From Diphasiastrum complanatum (lineage: Eukaryota; Streptophyta; Lycopodiopsida; Lycopodiales; Lycopodiaceae): a stretch of DNA of 64,000 bases. Position numbers and translations under genes: made by a program. The stretch spans positions 46,102,252-46,166,251 of the forward strand of contig CM055102.1 in the NCBI GenBank assembly GCA_029204225.1, in the 5' to 3' direction. Shown here in pieces: positions 1 through 11,200 of the stretch. Positions within the stretch are counted from its first letter, which is position 1. Each line of letters starts with the position of its first letter. The notes under the pieces are model-generated. The model worked only from the letters and a program-made list of their open reading frames with translations. It ran no database searches and had not been told where the DNA came from.

Positions 1-585
1 GACGAACATACCCCGAAGATTGAAAGAAAACTATTCGAGATTCGGACTGATGACTTGATGAAAAAACAGACTAGAAGAAGACATGAAATGAAAGAGGACA
101 ATTTGCATTGCCATCTGGCAGCTCGATGAGCATGGTGTATTGTACTTCACGCTCAACTCAAAAGGGACAGTGATAATGGAGAATAACTAATTAGTTGATT
201 AGCATTATCTTGTCTTGTAATTCTCTGATAAACTATCTTGTAAACTCCACACAGTGGAGATAAATATGCATTTTTGATCAACACGAAAGAGTGACGATGT
301 AGGGGACGATAGAGAATGAAAAGAATAGATAGAGGAGAGAGTTGTGCACAAAAGTCTGCCAACAAGCAAAACATAGCGGTTGAGGTGAGCGTCAGGCCGC
401 CAATGAGCGAGACACTAAACAACTCACTCGAAAAGTAAAATAGAAAATACAGTTGTTCTCTTTTCCACCTCATCGTTCGGTCATCTTCTCGATTGTTTCC
501 GTCATGATCTGTGATCTGTAGTCGCTTGCTTAGGTTCCTAGAAAAACAAAACAGAAATGAAAAGTCAAATTTTCACTACACTTTC
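1..585 (+). repeat. LTR fragment, family A2 (copia-like)
   Basis: This stretch is a diverged copy of the reverse complement of the solo LTR at 44339-45085. Shared blocks include TACTTCAC followed by the GTTGATTAGC and CTTGTAATTCTC segments, and the GTAGTCGC..TAGGTT block near 520-535. The orientation matches the + family A LTR at 51.3-52.3 kb, which has a related CTCTTGTAAT..GATTAGTTG core. The left end is cut by the window edge and the right border is approximate. No primer site or internal domain is attached, so it may be a solo or truncated LTR inserted into the CACTA element that follows. Confidence 0.6.
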
Positions 586-1010
586 TCACTTTGTTTTGTG
601 CAGGTTGGAGCGATGAGACGTCTTTGGAGCGATTATTGTGATTCTTGAAGATCAGTTCATGCTTTTGATGCTTTAAGGTTGGTGCTTGAAGATATTGAAA
701 GCTTTTGAAGTTTTTGTTTTGTGTTTTGTTTGAAAGATAAAGTTTGTGTTGTTTGTTTTTGTGAAAGAAAGTGAAGAGAGGAAAGATAAGTGTTTGAATA
801 GATAGTGTTAAGTTTCAAGTGTTTGAAAAGGTCGTCATTCTCCAATGCTCTCCTTCTTCTTCGGTTGATATTTTTTCTTCATTTCAATGTTATGTTTCTT
901 TCCTTTTTGGCTTTGTCATACCTTGAAATCCACTTTTCCAATTGTCCACAATTATGACTAGTTGCTCCAACTTAGCCCTAAACTAATTCCAACTTAAATT
1001 GAATGGATAG

Positions 1011-1279
1011 TTGGCAGACTATGGACGTCTAACAACCAAGGAAGAGTACGACTTTGCCTTCAGGGAATCATATGAGGCATTAGTCGATAAACTGAAGAGT
1101 GAGAATAATCCTCCACATGTAAGTTTCTTTGAAAGATTTAAAGTTTATATTCTTCGTATATTATTAATGTAAAACGCGTAATGTTCACTCTTAACCATTA
1201 GTATGATCAAGCATTAAATACTAATGTGTCTTGTTTGCTTGTTTTCATATAGAGCGGACGTCAAGACGACGATGAGTAG
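1011..1279 (+). pseudogene. Last two coding exons of a CACTA transposon gene (partial)
   Basis: An open exon 1011-1118 (36 codons, beginning LADYGRLTTKEEYDFAFRES) ends at a good donor (CAT|GTAAGT). It joins in phase 0 to an exon at 1253 after a T-rich acceptor (CATATAG), giving a tail SGRQDDDE and a stop at 1277-1279. The GRLT-EEYD-AFRESYEALVDKL pattern resembles the C-terminal end of plant CACTA-associated ORFs as I remember them. The placement about 940 bp before a CACTA-type terminal repeat supports this. The upstream exons are not visible; the LTR at 1-585 separates them. Function (TNPA-like or transposase tail) cannot be fixed from 44 residues. Confidence 0.5.
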
Positions 1280-1679
1280 ATTAGATTTTTAATATAATTT
1301 TAATCTGTCTATTGTAAGTTAGAGAGACTGCGAAAGCGGCAATTTTGTGATACATTGATATACACTTTCAATATATATATTATTGCAATTGATCACAATA
1401 TTGTTATTGGTTTTGTATGTTGGATTCCGAAATATGAGCAACAATGTCCTATTCCAAGATGTGCAATGTCTTAACTAACTAGGAATTGCAAAACTTTGTG
1501 CAATGTCGTATTTTCAAAAAGTAATACAATAAGATATTACAATTCATATCCAAATGTCAAATGCAATCCAATAATATTGTCTCAAAAGCAATCCAAGACT
1601 AGATTCTCTCCAAGAATAGACCGAAAAAAATGGCCATGCTGTTTTTTACACATTTTTTATTTTTTATACGTAATCTGAG

Positions 1680-2160
1680 ATGTCAGATTCCGACAGAAAA
1701 ACACGTCCGGCATATGTCGGATATCCAACCCATCAGACATTTTTTTAGGATGTTTTGTTAACAACGTCAAAATCCGACATCCATATTGGACGTCGAAATC
1801 CGACGTCCCATTATACGTCGGATGGACGTCAAACGAACACGTCGGATGGACGTCGGACATTTTTGGACAGTTCTCTAGAATTAAACAGACATCGGATTTC
1901 GACGTGCTGATTGGACGTCAGAATCTAACGTCCATGTCGGATCAGCCACGTTGGACGCGGACGTCGAAATGCGACATGGGACGTCAGATTCTGACGTCCA
2001 TGTGGGATGTCGAAATCTGACGTCTACGTGGCTCCCGGCATTCGACAGATCGATTGAGGCGCCGGGAGGTCGACAATGTGTACTTGTCGAATTCTGACGT
2101 GTTCTGAAGATGTCGGAATTCGACAATTTCATTGTGACGTGTTTTTTCGACATCTGTGCG
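1680..2160. repeat. CACTA subterminal repeat array
   Basis: About 20-bp degenerate units built on GACGTC, TCCGACGTC and GACGTCGAAATC recur some 15 times in both orientations; one is the near-perfect palindrome GACGTCAGATTCTGACGTC. The CpG-rich units stand out from the AT-rich surroundings. In CACTA elements such subterminal repeats bind the element-encoded TNPA-type protein; that role here is inferred from family knowledge. Confidence 0.65.
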
Positions 2161-2216
2161 ACGAATTAAGAAAAAATAAGCTCGCGATTCACATCGCAAA
2201 TCGCGATGGGTGTTGT

Positions 2217-3215
2217 AGTGACTTCCAAAGACCAAATGCCAAAATGATTCTATTTGGGTTGTGGTGGATAGGTTGACAAAGTTGGCTACTTTTATATCAG
2301 TCAAGTCAACTACTAAGGCTTTGTATTTAGCCCAAATCTTTGTGGAAAGATTATTTAGGCTTTATGGACTGCCAAGTGAAAAAACTTCATTTGGTCAGTT
2401 GTATCCCATAAGCTAGAAACCTCGCTTAGTCTTAATTCTTCTGATCATCCTGAATTAGATGGCCAGATTGAATGAAATAATCAAACTATGGAGATTATAT
2501 TGAGGACATATGTGTCTCACAAGTAGTGGGAAGATTACGTTCCTTTGATTAAGTTTGCTTATAAGAGTAGGAAACATTTTGCTACTCGTTATAGTTTGTT
2601 TATGCTGATGTACAATTTTCAAACCTAAATCTCTAGTAAACATGGAGACAAAGTCTGTTAAGATCCAGAAAGTTGCGGATTTCTTGCATGATATGCATGA
2701 AATGTTGCAAGTGGCCCGTGATTGTATCCGAAGTGCTCAGGATAGAGCTACGCACAATGCCGATCTTAAGAGGTCTCCCAGAGATTTTAAAGTTGATGAC
2801 TGGGTATATCTTAGAATACCTAAAGATTCTAAGACTATGCATACGAGGAAGCATTATAAATTGCCTACCAGATATTGTGGATCATTTTGGATTCTAAAGA
2901 AAATTGGTTCTTTAGCTTACAAACTAGATCTTCTAAACAAGTCTACAGCTCACCATGTGTTGTCTGTAGCCCATTAAAAATTGAGTTTACATGAAGGTGA
3001 CATAGTTGGTTTGAAGGGAGATCTTACCCATTTGGAGGATTTATCGCTTAGTCTTCTTTTGGAACCTGACAAGGTACTCAGAACCAGAGAAAAACAATTG
3101 AGAAAATCGTTCTATCTATGAGTGCTTGATTAGGTGGAAGGGATAGATTGAGGATGATGATTCATGAGAGCGAGTCAAAAGCACAAGAATTTTCTAGGTT
3201 TCACTTCTAGAGATA
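2217..3215 (+). pseudogene. Ty3/gypsy chromovirus integrase with chromodomain, decayed
   Basis: In the frame starting near 2217 the sequence reads the integrase core (WVVVDRLTKLATF, then LAQIFVERLFRLYGLP), followed by stops and frameshifts. A better preserved stretch, 2642-2977, carries the integrase C-terminal region (ADLKRSPRDFKVDDWVYL, KLPTRYCGSFWILKKIGSLA). From about 3060 a degenerate chromodomain follows (EPDKVLRTREKQL, then RWKG and ESESKAQEFSRF in shifted frames). A chromodomain after the integrase marks the chromovirus branch of gypsy elements. The 5' half was displaced by the CACTA insertion that ends at 2220. A purine tract at 3228-3240 may be the polypurine tract. Confidence 0.75.
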
Positions 3216-3744
3216 GAAGTGGTTTAAGGAGGGAAGAAAATAGGTTGCATGGAAATCCTAAGGGGGATATTCTTTTCTTTTGGAGAGAATACATACCATG
3301 GAAACTCGCCCATCTCCCTATTGGAGTTTCAGATTCTTGAGCCAAGTTTTCTCTCGTCTCTTGTATTCATGCACTGTGGCTTGGGAGTGAAGGGTTAGGG
3401 TATTGATTAGCCTCCTCATGTTGGTTGGGTGTCCTTTTGGTTTGCATGTGACAGAATTCTTGAAGATCTTCACTTGTTGGCGATCGTTATAAGTGTTGGA
3501 TTATTCTCTTTTCTACTAATCGACTAATCAGTTTTTTAATCTTCATCCAGCTGTTTATCCAGTTCTATGGATTTTTTTTGTGTTTTACACAGTCTGTAGA
3601 ATTACAAGTGTTTTTACACAATCTGCAGAAATACACGGTGTTTGACAACAATGTCACTTTTTCGCATTTTTTGCCTGTCAGAAATTTCGAGTAAAAATGT
3701 AGTGTCGCATTTTCGATTTTCAAAGTGACCTAAATCTGATACCA
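3216..3744. other. Spacer, probable 3' LTR remnant of the chromovirus plus unassigned DNA
   Basis: A purine-rich run (AAGGAGGGAAGAAAA) at 3226-3240 is placed where the gypsy polypurine tract should be, so the following bases could be a truncated 3' LTR, but no second copy exists here to prove it. From about 3530 the text resembles the tail of the family A region near 23390-23480. The last bases (to 3744) are the internal leader and primer site of the next LTR element on the minus strand. Confidence 0.35.
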
Positions 3745-4560
3745 TGTGAAATTTTAGAGAAATGGGCTCAAAGAGTGATTGGAAACTTGAATGTTGATCA
3801 ATCTTCAAACTAGCATCCAATACTAGTTTTACTTGACAATTTCTACACATCCAAGCAAGAACAACCAAAGATAATGATCAAAATGGCTTCACACATGTGA
3901 ACTACAGCAAGTGTACGACCTACTAACAAAAAAAAAGTTTACTTATCAGATCCTAGCATACATTCACAAAGAACTTGCTTAATAGAGTGAAAACACCAAG
4001 ATTGCTCCCAAATCAATGTTTATCATCATTAGCCTCCAAATGGATCTCACATGAATCATATACAAAATCTTCATAATCTCTCTCTAAGACATATCCAGCA
4101 CGTGTGAGATAGCTCATAGTGCTTATCCATATCCACTTTGTCTAAGATTCCACTAATTTTCTACATCATCATTGGTGGCTATTGTTGACCTTCTAGATTT
4201 CTACAATCTAGGAGATACTCCTACAATTTAGGATATTTGACATTTGAATCAAATGAAATCTATATACAATGGATCTGAACTTTATGCTTGACATTTCACA
4301 CATGGGAGACCACTCCTACCCATGTGATATAGCCTTTTCTACCACTAGAATGGTGCCAAGTGGCATAGTACTACTAAACTAGTTTTTGGCCAATTTAACC
4401 ACTAGTTTCCAAATTAAATGAGATGTACAACCTATATGATCTATCTAAATGACTTAGGCATATATTTCACACGTGGGAACAGGCTCCACACATGTCTAAT
4501 AATGATAGGTACGATGGTATATACAAGATTTGATCAAGTTAGCTTTTGCCAATTTTAACA
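3745..4560 (-). repeat. LTR, family C (copia-like), with primer site
   Basis: Read on the minus strand, this 816-bp block starts TGTTAAAATTGGC and ends AAATTTCACA, the TG..CA form of an LTR. It is followed immediately by TGGTATCAGA (3735-3744), the start of a copia-type primer binding site complementary to initiator tRNA-Met. Only about 200 bp of possible internal leader remains below 3735. A related LTR start lies at about 15345. No coding domain is left, so this is a decayed 5' LTR. Confidence 0.6.
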
Positions 4561-6360
4561 CTTCTGTCCTATTAGAACCTGCCCTTGCAGCGCGCTTGTA
4601 GCTAACACAAAATGGCGCCCCTCCATTGCCCCTACGACTTGCAAAAAATGGCGCCCATCCATCGCCTTGCAGCCTACATAAAAGTGGTGGTGAATTAGTA
4701 AAAAAAACATATAGAAATTGCTCCGTCTAAGTGAAAACATCGAGAATGTTCATTTTAAATTTTCTGATAGTGCCTTTATGACCGGGAAGGCCCTTGGATG
4801 GGGGCCTTCCTGTATACTTCCTGCACCATGTTAGGTAGTGCATATGAAACTAAAAGAAAAAACTTTTTTGAGATGAGTGGTGAAGATTGCACCATTGCAC
4901 CTCCTTGACATGTTGATGGGAGTACATGGGGTGCACTCCTTAACAAGAGCCCACAAAGCTATATTAATAAATACCATGAATATCTTCTTAGGGCTTTGCT
5001 TTTACAAATTTAGAACATATAGCTAAATACGAAGGGCTTGGTACAGCATACTTCCATTCTACTAACAAAAGAATGATTGATCATCGTGTGCGTGTGCACG
5101 CGCATGCACATGCATGCATGAGAGAAAGAGAGTACACAAAAACATCACATAGTTCCTCTTGACAAATCAAGATTAAGTTTTTGTTTTATAGCCTAACAAG
5201 GTTTAAAGAAGCTGAAAAAACAAAACTACACGCATTAGCATAGTGGGAAGACAGGTGTCATAGCTAAGCATTAGTTGTTATCCATGTCCGAAACTAGATT
5301 CACTACATGTTAGCATAAATGCAATGTTTTAAGAATAGTCCAATCTTCCATACTTTAACATGTCGTAGGTCCTGACTAAAATTTATTGTATCATGACATT
5401 CACCATATTGATCAACACTTAGGTAAGGAATCTATAATTAGTATACAATCTTCTAACATCATCATATGAATCAGCCATATTCATTTACATAGATTAAAAA
5501 ATGTCTGGTTTGGTCATATCAATCGATATCAGGACACATCCGTGCCATGCTACACCAACTGGTACTGTGAGTACTCATAGTAATCAAGGGACACTATGTA
5601 ACCTTGCCTAGGCTAATCCATGCCATTTAAACTAACCTGGGCAAATCCATGCCATTCAGGTTTACCAAAACCAAAACTGATTAAAACCGAAAGAAGCGAA
5701 TTTAAGCCATCTATGACTTGTAAAACACAAAATCTTATGAAACGAGAAATGGCACAAGACCCATTTTTGTGAACTTACAATTTTCTTGAAATTCAAGTGG
5801 CTTTTGAATTCTAAATTCAGAAATGAATTTAATATTTCGCAGATTGTATATTTTGCCTTCAGTTAAAATTTGGACGAAGTATTGCAAAATATTTTTAAAA
5901 TTTTACACTAATATAGCACAAAAAGTAAAAATATCACTTGTTGCAATTTGTTATTAAGTAAAATAGGTGTTAGATTAAGCAAGTATAGCTCAAAAAATAT
6001 AAATACCATTTGTGTGCAATTTGTTATTATGTGAAATAGTTGATAGATTAAGTAGGTGATTGTAAAACTTTAAAAAATATTTTTTTTAATAAAAAACATT
6101 TTAACATAAATTTTAGAACCTGTTTGCAATTTGATATTTGTATTTTAAGAATCAAGTAAACTAAACAAATCTAGTTTAAAAAACGAAATGCTAAATTTCA
6201 ACGAAATGCTAAATTTCAACGAAATATTATTTACCAATAAAATCATTCTCCCAAAAGATAATAAAAAACATCAAATAAATAAACATTTTGTACAATAATC
6301 TTTCGAATAAAAGAGATTTCTTTAAAAATAAAATTTGTTGAATGTTACAAATTACATAGT
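4561..6360. other. Intergenic, AT-rich; no gene seen
   Basis: No credible coding exon was found on either strand. It holds one alternating purine-pyrimidine tract (5085-5120), a short tandem duplication of a 19-bp unit (about 6187-6225) and generally A/T-rich sequence from 5820 to 6360. Confidence 0.6.
5085..5120. repeat. Alternating purine-pyrimidine tract (Z-DNA-prone)
   Basis: Thirty-six consecutive bases alternate pyrimidine and purine without a break (CGTGTGCGTGTGCACGCGCA, then TGCACATGCATGCATG). Such tracts can adopt left-handed DNA in vitro; a role here is not shown. Confidence 0.6.
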
Positions 6361-6395
6361 CTTAGATTTTCACATAGTCAAAAATTCTCAACAGA

Positions 6396-6863
6396 TCATT
6401 TGGATCTGGAGTAGCAGCCCTTCCAACCCCTGTGTCTTTTGGAGATGTTGTCCCGTCTTGATGAGACCTCCACTTCTTTGAAACACTCCCGCTCTGTACG
6501 AAAAACAAGCCGGGATGGTTGAGGTTGCTTTCGATTTCTCCTCTCTGAATCTTGTTTTGGAGGAGAGGAAGCAGCATGTCTAAAGTACTCTGCAAATTTG
6601 TCATGTGTGTCCCGTAGCCTGAACACAATGTTGAAATCCTTGGGCATGATGGTCACCATCTTGGCATGGACAGCTGCAACAACAGTATATGAAAAAAATT
6701 TCACTTGGAAATTCTCATATGCAGTGTACAGCGCCTCTATTGCCGTTACAATCCATCTCACATCTGCAGATAGACTTCTTGTAACTTGTGTGATGGATCT
6801 CTGTATGTGAGCTTTTGGAATCAGAGAATTATTGGTCTTCTGTAGCTTCCGAATATCCAACCC
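6396..6863 (-). pseudogene. Divergent histone H3-fold exon (H3/CENH3-like)
   Basis: The minus-strand ORF of 154 codons aligns without a gap to histone H3 from Glu50 to Gly132 (offset 48). IRK-QK matches 51-56, QR is 68-69, DVRW is 81-84, VHAKMVTIMPKD is 112-123. By hand against H3 from memory about 33 of 83 positions match. Retained are Arg83, His113, Lys115, Thr118 and Asp123; Arg63 is Pro and Arg116 is Met. The SLIP, RW and KDF steps recall plant CENH3, but the loop before helix 1 has canonical H3 length. The N-terminal tail is absent: the frame opens with TTG after an AG (6864-6865), so an upstream exon is needed. About 70 extra residues follow the fold before the stop. A TC microsatellite lies just upstream. 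Alternatives are a live CENH3 paralogue exon or a dead copy. Confidence 0.6.
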
Positions 6864-6884
6864 CTAGACGTTGACATAAACGAT

Positions 6885-6886
<2 letters not shown>

Positions 6887-6954
<68 letters not shown>
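6887..6954. repeat. (TC)n microsatellite, 68 bp
   Basis: Thirty-four uninterrupted TC dinucleotides. On the minus strand it is a GA tract lying about 23 bp before the acceptor of the H3-like exon. Apparent Arg-Glu reading frames through it are artefacts. Confidence 0.97.
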
Positions 6955-6958
<4 letters not shown>

Positions 6959-7019
6959 CACTTTAAATAGGAACTATCTTCCACTGAATGCCGCCAAGAA
7001 GGAAAGCACAATAGCACTA

Positions 7020-8282
7020 AGCTGCTTCAAGATTGTTTGCCATTTTGCAGTTTCACAACGAGCCTCTCTTGGGTATACGGGTTTCCTCCTAACTAGTTCT
7101 TCTCCCTCTATCTGTGTTGTGGCCAATGAAGCCATGACAGTGTGGCACCCTTCAATTGATCATTTCAGTTTATGTTTTTTATTCTTGCACACCAACATCA
7201 TAATCAACAATAATGATCAAATAAAGACTATCTAATTGCATGCACAATAATATCATTTTTTTTTTATTGGTGTCATATCTCTACTCATGCACACGTTTTG
7301 AATCCGAGCTCAATCCTTGAGATAAGAGGAGTAAACGCACCATTATGTCACAGTTCATAGATTACTAGGATTTGAAAAAAGGTAATTTAACTTGCATTGG
7401 ATCTTAGTAAATCACATATTTTATTCAAAGAAGTTTTTGACAATACCTTTCTAATATCAAGATAGACAAACTTGATTTGTTTATGGACAGCTTGATCTCT
7501 TTCAATGTTTGCTTCTGGTGCAATTGGGTCCTACTCCAGTCCACTATGTCTCAATAGTGTTTATTGAGATCTTTCCACCACATTTTAAAGGGTTTTGAAT
7601 GCATCGCATTTTCTCCATTAATTTATGCATTCTCTCTCCATTGAACAAATAGAGATGAAGAACATTCAGAAATCTTTTGACCACATTTTAGGGTCTTGAA
7701 ATGGATCACAGTTTCTCCATTATTCTGTACACACTCTCTCTCCCCCTCTCAAAAGACTTTTTCTTCCCCCCCCTCTCCAAAGACTTTTTCTTGGAACTCC
7801 TCGAGGTATGGAGCTGGCTGCTGGACTACATTCATCACCACCCAAGAAAACATAAATAAGAAAAAAAGGAAAGACTTTTCTGTGCATGATTTCAATACTT
7901 GATTTTGGGTAAAAAACAATGCCTTTGTATTGGAGAATCTACTTTATCCACTCTGTTGCAAAGAAAAGTAATCCTTCTTAGTTCTTTCTTCCTCTCCTTC
8001 TCAGCATCTCCCAGTAGGGCAAATGTTTCAAGCATCACCACCATATAATCACCAAGCATAATATCTGTCTTCTTGCTCCCTAGATTTAACAGAAGGTCCA
8101 GCTAATTGAGTTCTATCCTTCAGCGTGCTCTGTTTTGCAGCACAGATTAGGCAAGATCTTTCTACACCAAAGCTGCTATGTGAAATTTCAGATCAAGCAT
8201 TCAGCTGATTATTACAGTTTGCAAGGAAAGGCTGCAAGACTGAATTTTTTCATCAGATTTGCAAAATTGTAATCTAAGTCAG
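7020..8282. promoter_or_regulatory. Upstream region and leader of the phospholipase gene
   Basis: No separate gene is seen. A segment with CCACATTTTA, TTCTCCATTA and CTCTCTCC is present twice, at about 7573-7642 and 7679-7743, a tandem duplication some 105 bp apart. It is followed by two copies of AAAGACTTTTTCTT (7752-7765 and 7780-7793) in a pyrimidine-rich tract. Pyrimidine-rich stretches are common in plant leaders, so transcription may begin in or after 7740, but no clear TATA box was identified. Confidence 0.35.
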
Positions 8283-11200
8283 ATGGAAAAGCTAAATGGT
8301 GTTTATGCAAGCACAGCCCAGATTCTGCAGCAGGTTGGAGAGAGCAACCAGAGTGGGAACGCAGACAGAGACAAGGTGTGCATTCTGTCAATTGATGGAG
8401 GTGGAATGAGAGGTTTAATCCCTGCCTTCATGCTGGGCTACCTGGAGGAAGCACTGCAGCGCAGGAGCGGCAATCCAAACGCCAGGATCGCTGACTACTT
8501 CGACATAGGTACAGGCACTAGCGTGGGGGCCTGGCTAATTGCCATGCTTTTCCTCCCAGATGAGAAAGGCACCCCTCTCTTCACAGGCCAAGGAACGTGG
8601 AAATATATGTGCGAGTATGCAAAAGATATATTCAGGCTCAGAAAACTGCAGCGCCCATTTTCGCTGCTGCGAGGGATGATATCCCCGAAATACTCTACCA
8701 GATACTGGGAGAGACTCCTTCAAAAAATGTTTGTCAGAGATGGCAAGCCATACACGCTCAAGGATCCGATCAAGCCGCTTCTACTCCCCTGCTATGATCT
8801 AGCTACAGCCGGGCCTTTTATCTTCTCCACTTCTGATGCAAAGGAGTATGCCTCCTCGGATTTCCGCCTGTGGGAAGTTATCAGAGCTTCCTCAGCGGTG
8901 CCTGGTCTGTGGAAGCCGGCCTTCGTCACCTCCACCGATAGCTCAAGATCCATTCCTGCTGTGGACGGTGGGCTGGTGTTGAGCAATCCCACCGCAGCAG
9001 CTATCACTCATGTTCTACACAATAAGAGGGATTTTCCATCTACAGGTTCTGTCCATGATATGCTTATTCTGTCGCTTGGAACTGGGCAGTTTGCGCACAC
9101 CTATCAGTTCAAGGAGGTGAGGGGCTGGGGCGCACTTCAGTGGCTGAAGCCCATCGCCAGGATGATCTTTGACTCCTGGGCAGATATGGTGGATCACACC
9201 ATCAGCAATGCATATGGGAAAGATAAAGACAGCTATTTACGCATACAGGTAGGACAGCACTGCTACACTTCATCATCTTTCCCTTATTAATTGCAGACAA
9301 CCTCCTCCTCCGTCTCCTTCCTTGATGATCTTCATGCAGCCCACAAGGGTGCCGATCTCCAAGATCAGCAGCTGTTTCTACTTCTTCTAGCCTCTTAGTT
9401 CTCCTCTTCTTCATTGATTTCCTTAATGATCCTTATCCTCTTTATCCTGTTTATCGTCTATATGATCCTGAAATGCCAGGAAGAGTTCTTCCAGAAAGGC
9501 TTGTTTTTCTTCCCTCATCAATATTCCAATTTCCAGGGATGTAATATTTTGACTGCTATCATCATCATCATCTTCTTCAAAGCTTTTGTAGCTTCCTGGA
9601 TTTAGACTTTCTTGAGATTCATCTTTTATGATCTTAGATCCTCTATAACTGATGTTTTTACCCTGATCCTCAAGCCTACAATACAGATACTGGTGCAATA
9701 CAAATAGGTGTTTCCATCTTTTTCATAATGCAATCCAGCATACAGATAGTTGTTCTTCTATGTATTTGCATTCAGGATTCTTAATGTTTCATCCATTTTT
9801 GTGTAGGATAAAGTCATGGGTTAGATAACCCAAGGGCAAGGCTGGAAAACCCATAAAGTTCACTAAGGGCAAGACTTTATGATGCACAAAAGTCTCATGT
9901 AAATTCCTTTTGTTCACCCTTTTTTTTGACACATCTCATCTTTTGTTGACTTTTTGGGAATAAGCTTCATCTTTAGGCTGCTTTATCATCTTTAGGCTGC
10001 AAAAAGGGAAACATTCATCTAGAATTCCCTAGAAATTAGCTCAAAAGTGTTGGCTAGTTTTTCACATTCTTAGTGGGTAGTTTGGTAGCATTGCCTTTGT
10101 GTTCTTGTTGAGTATGTCTATCTCAAGGTTGCTAAGCCCACTTACCCGACTCAATGTGCTCACTCACCTTGACATGTTCTCTATTCACATGACATATTAT
10201 CTAATTTTTTTTTAATGAAAGCCCATTTTGATGTGGAAAAGCTCCCTCATTAAATTTTGTAAGTAAGCTATAAAAGTCCATAATTTAAATTTACATGCTC
10301 GAATAACATGTTTTTAATCATTGGTACAGATTAACCAATTTCATGAATAAATTTATCGAAGATAATGATGTCCATTTTTATTTTACAAGTGCATCCTACA
10401 ATATTGGTGAGTTAAAATAGTTCAAAATATCAATCATTCTTTAGATATGGGAATGGTCTTTCTAGAGACCTTTATATGGTGGTTTGTGTAGGTTTTTGAA
10501 CTCACCCTATCAAGCTTGTCCTAGGTTTTCTATTGATCCTTATCACCATAATTGATCTCCATTGGTACCCAAACAACAGGTTGCTATTAGGTCTTGAGTT
10601 GTAAATTATCCACCTTTTAGTTCTTTCTTGGATTGCCCATCTTTGAGATGATACTTAAAGCTATCATCGTTCAACGAGCAAGTAGAATTGAAGTCACATT
10701 TTCATAATGTTATGAATTTATATTGGCTGACCCATAGATAGTGCACCGCTTGAGAGGGAACCACTTAAGAGGCTTAAGTAAGGGAGGGTGTCTTGGATGT
10801 TGAGTTCCTTCCACACAAGATGGCACATAGGCACAACTTATCATAGACTAAAAAATGGTAGGGACCATTTTGTTTTGGCTTGCCCAATCGAGTTAGTACT
10901 TCTTGCCCCTCTCTTATACCACTCAACAATCCAAAGTGGTCTTGATTGATATTTGCTAGTGATTATGTGGTTTATGTATGTAGTTGCAAAAACATAAATT
11001 TTCATTACATTGGGTAAACTTTAGATCTTTATTGTTTATATGTCATAAGGAATGTAGCCATTGTAAGGGATCTAACATGTCTTATGGATATGGGCAGGTG
11101 GCTGGTCTTCCAGATCAAGCTCTTGCTGAGATGGACGATCCAAGCACAAAAAATGTGCATAAGCTATCTAAGTTGGCCAAGGATGGATTGGACCAGAGGA

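Larger units (their letters stand above)
1011..2220 (+). mobile_element. 3' end of a CACTA (En/Spm) DNA transposon
   Basis: The element ends at 2220 in GGGTGTTGTAGTG, whose reverse complement is CACTACAACACCC, the expected CACTA terminal repeat. Inside it lies a 1680-2160 block of subterminal direct and inverted repeats, and before that two terminal coding exons. The base after the end continues a gypsy integrase reading frame (GLPKTKCQND starts at about 2217), so the transposon inserted in a retrotransposon. ACT at 2221-2223 is the likely right-hand target duplication. The left terminal repeat is not in the window. Confidence 0.7.

Noticed and set aside
153-473. 106-codon ORF at the left edge
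   Set aside because: It is an LTR translated by chance; the same reading occurs in the solo LTR at 44618-44815, where conservation follows DNA and not codons.
1657-2304. Overlapping ORFs in the GACGTC-rich region
   Set aside because: Open frames result from the CACTA subterminal repeats; none has codon structure or similarity.
6960-7150. Minus-strand ORF starting MASLATTQIEGEELVRRKP as the missing tail exon of the H3-like gene
   Set aside because: It lacks the Lys/Arg/Thr-rich character of an H3 tail and stops before the GA tract, so I could not link it to the H3-fold exon.
9423-9698. Acidic ORF in the phospholipase intron (minus strand)
   Set aside because: Begins at a non-ATG codon, lies wholly in an intron, and its Asp run comes from an ATC/GAT repeat.
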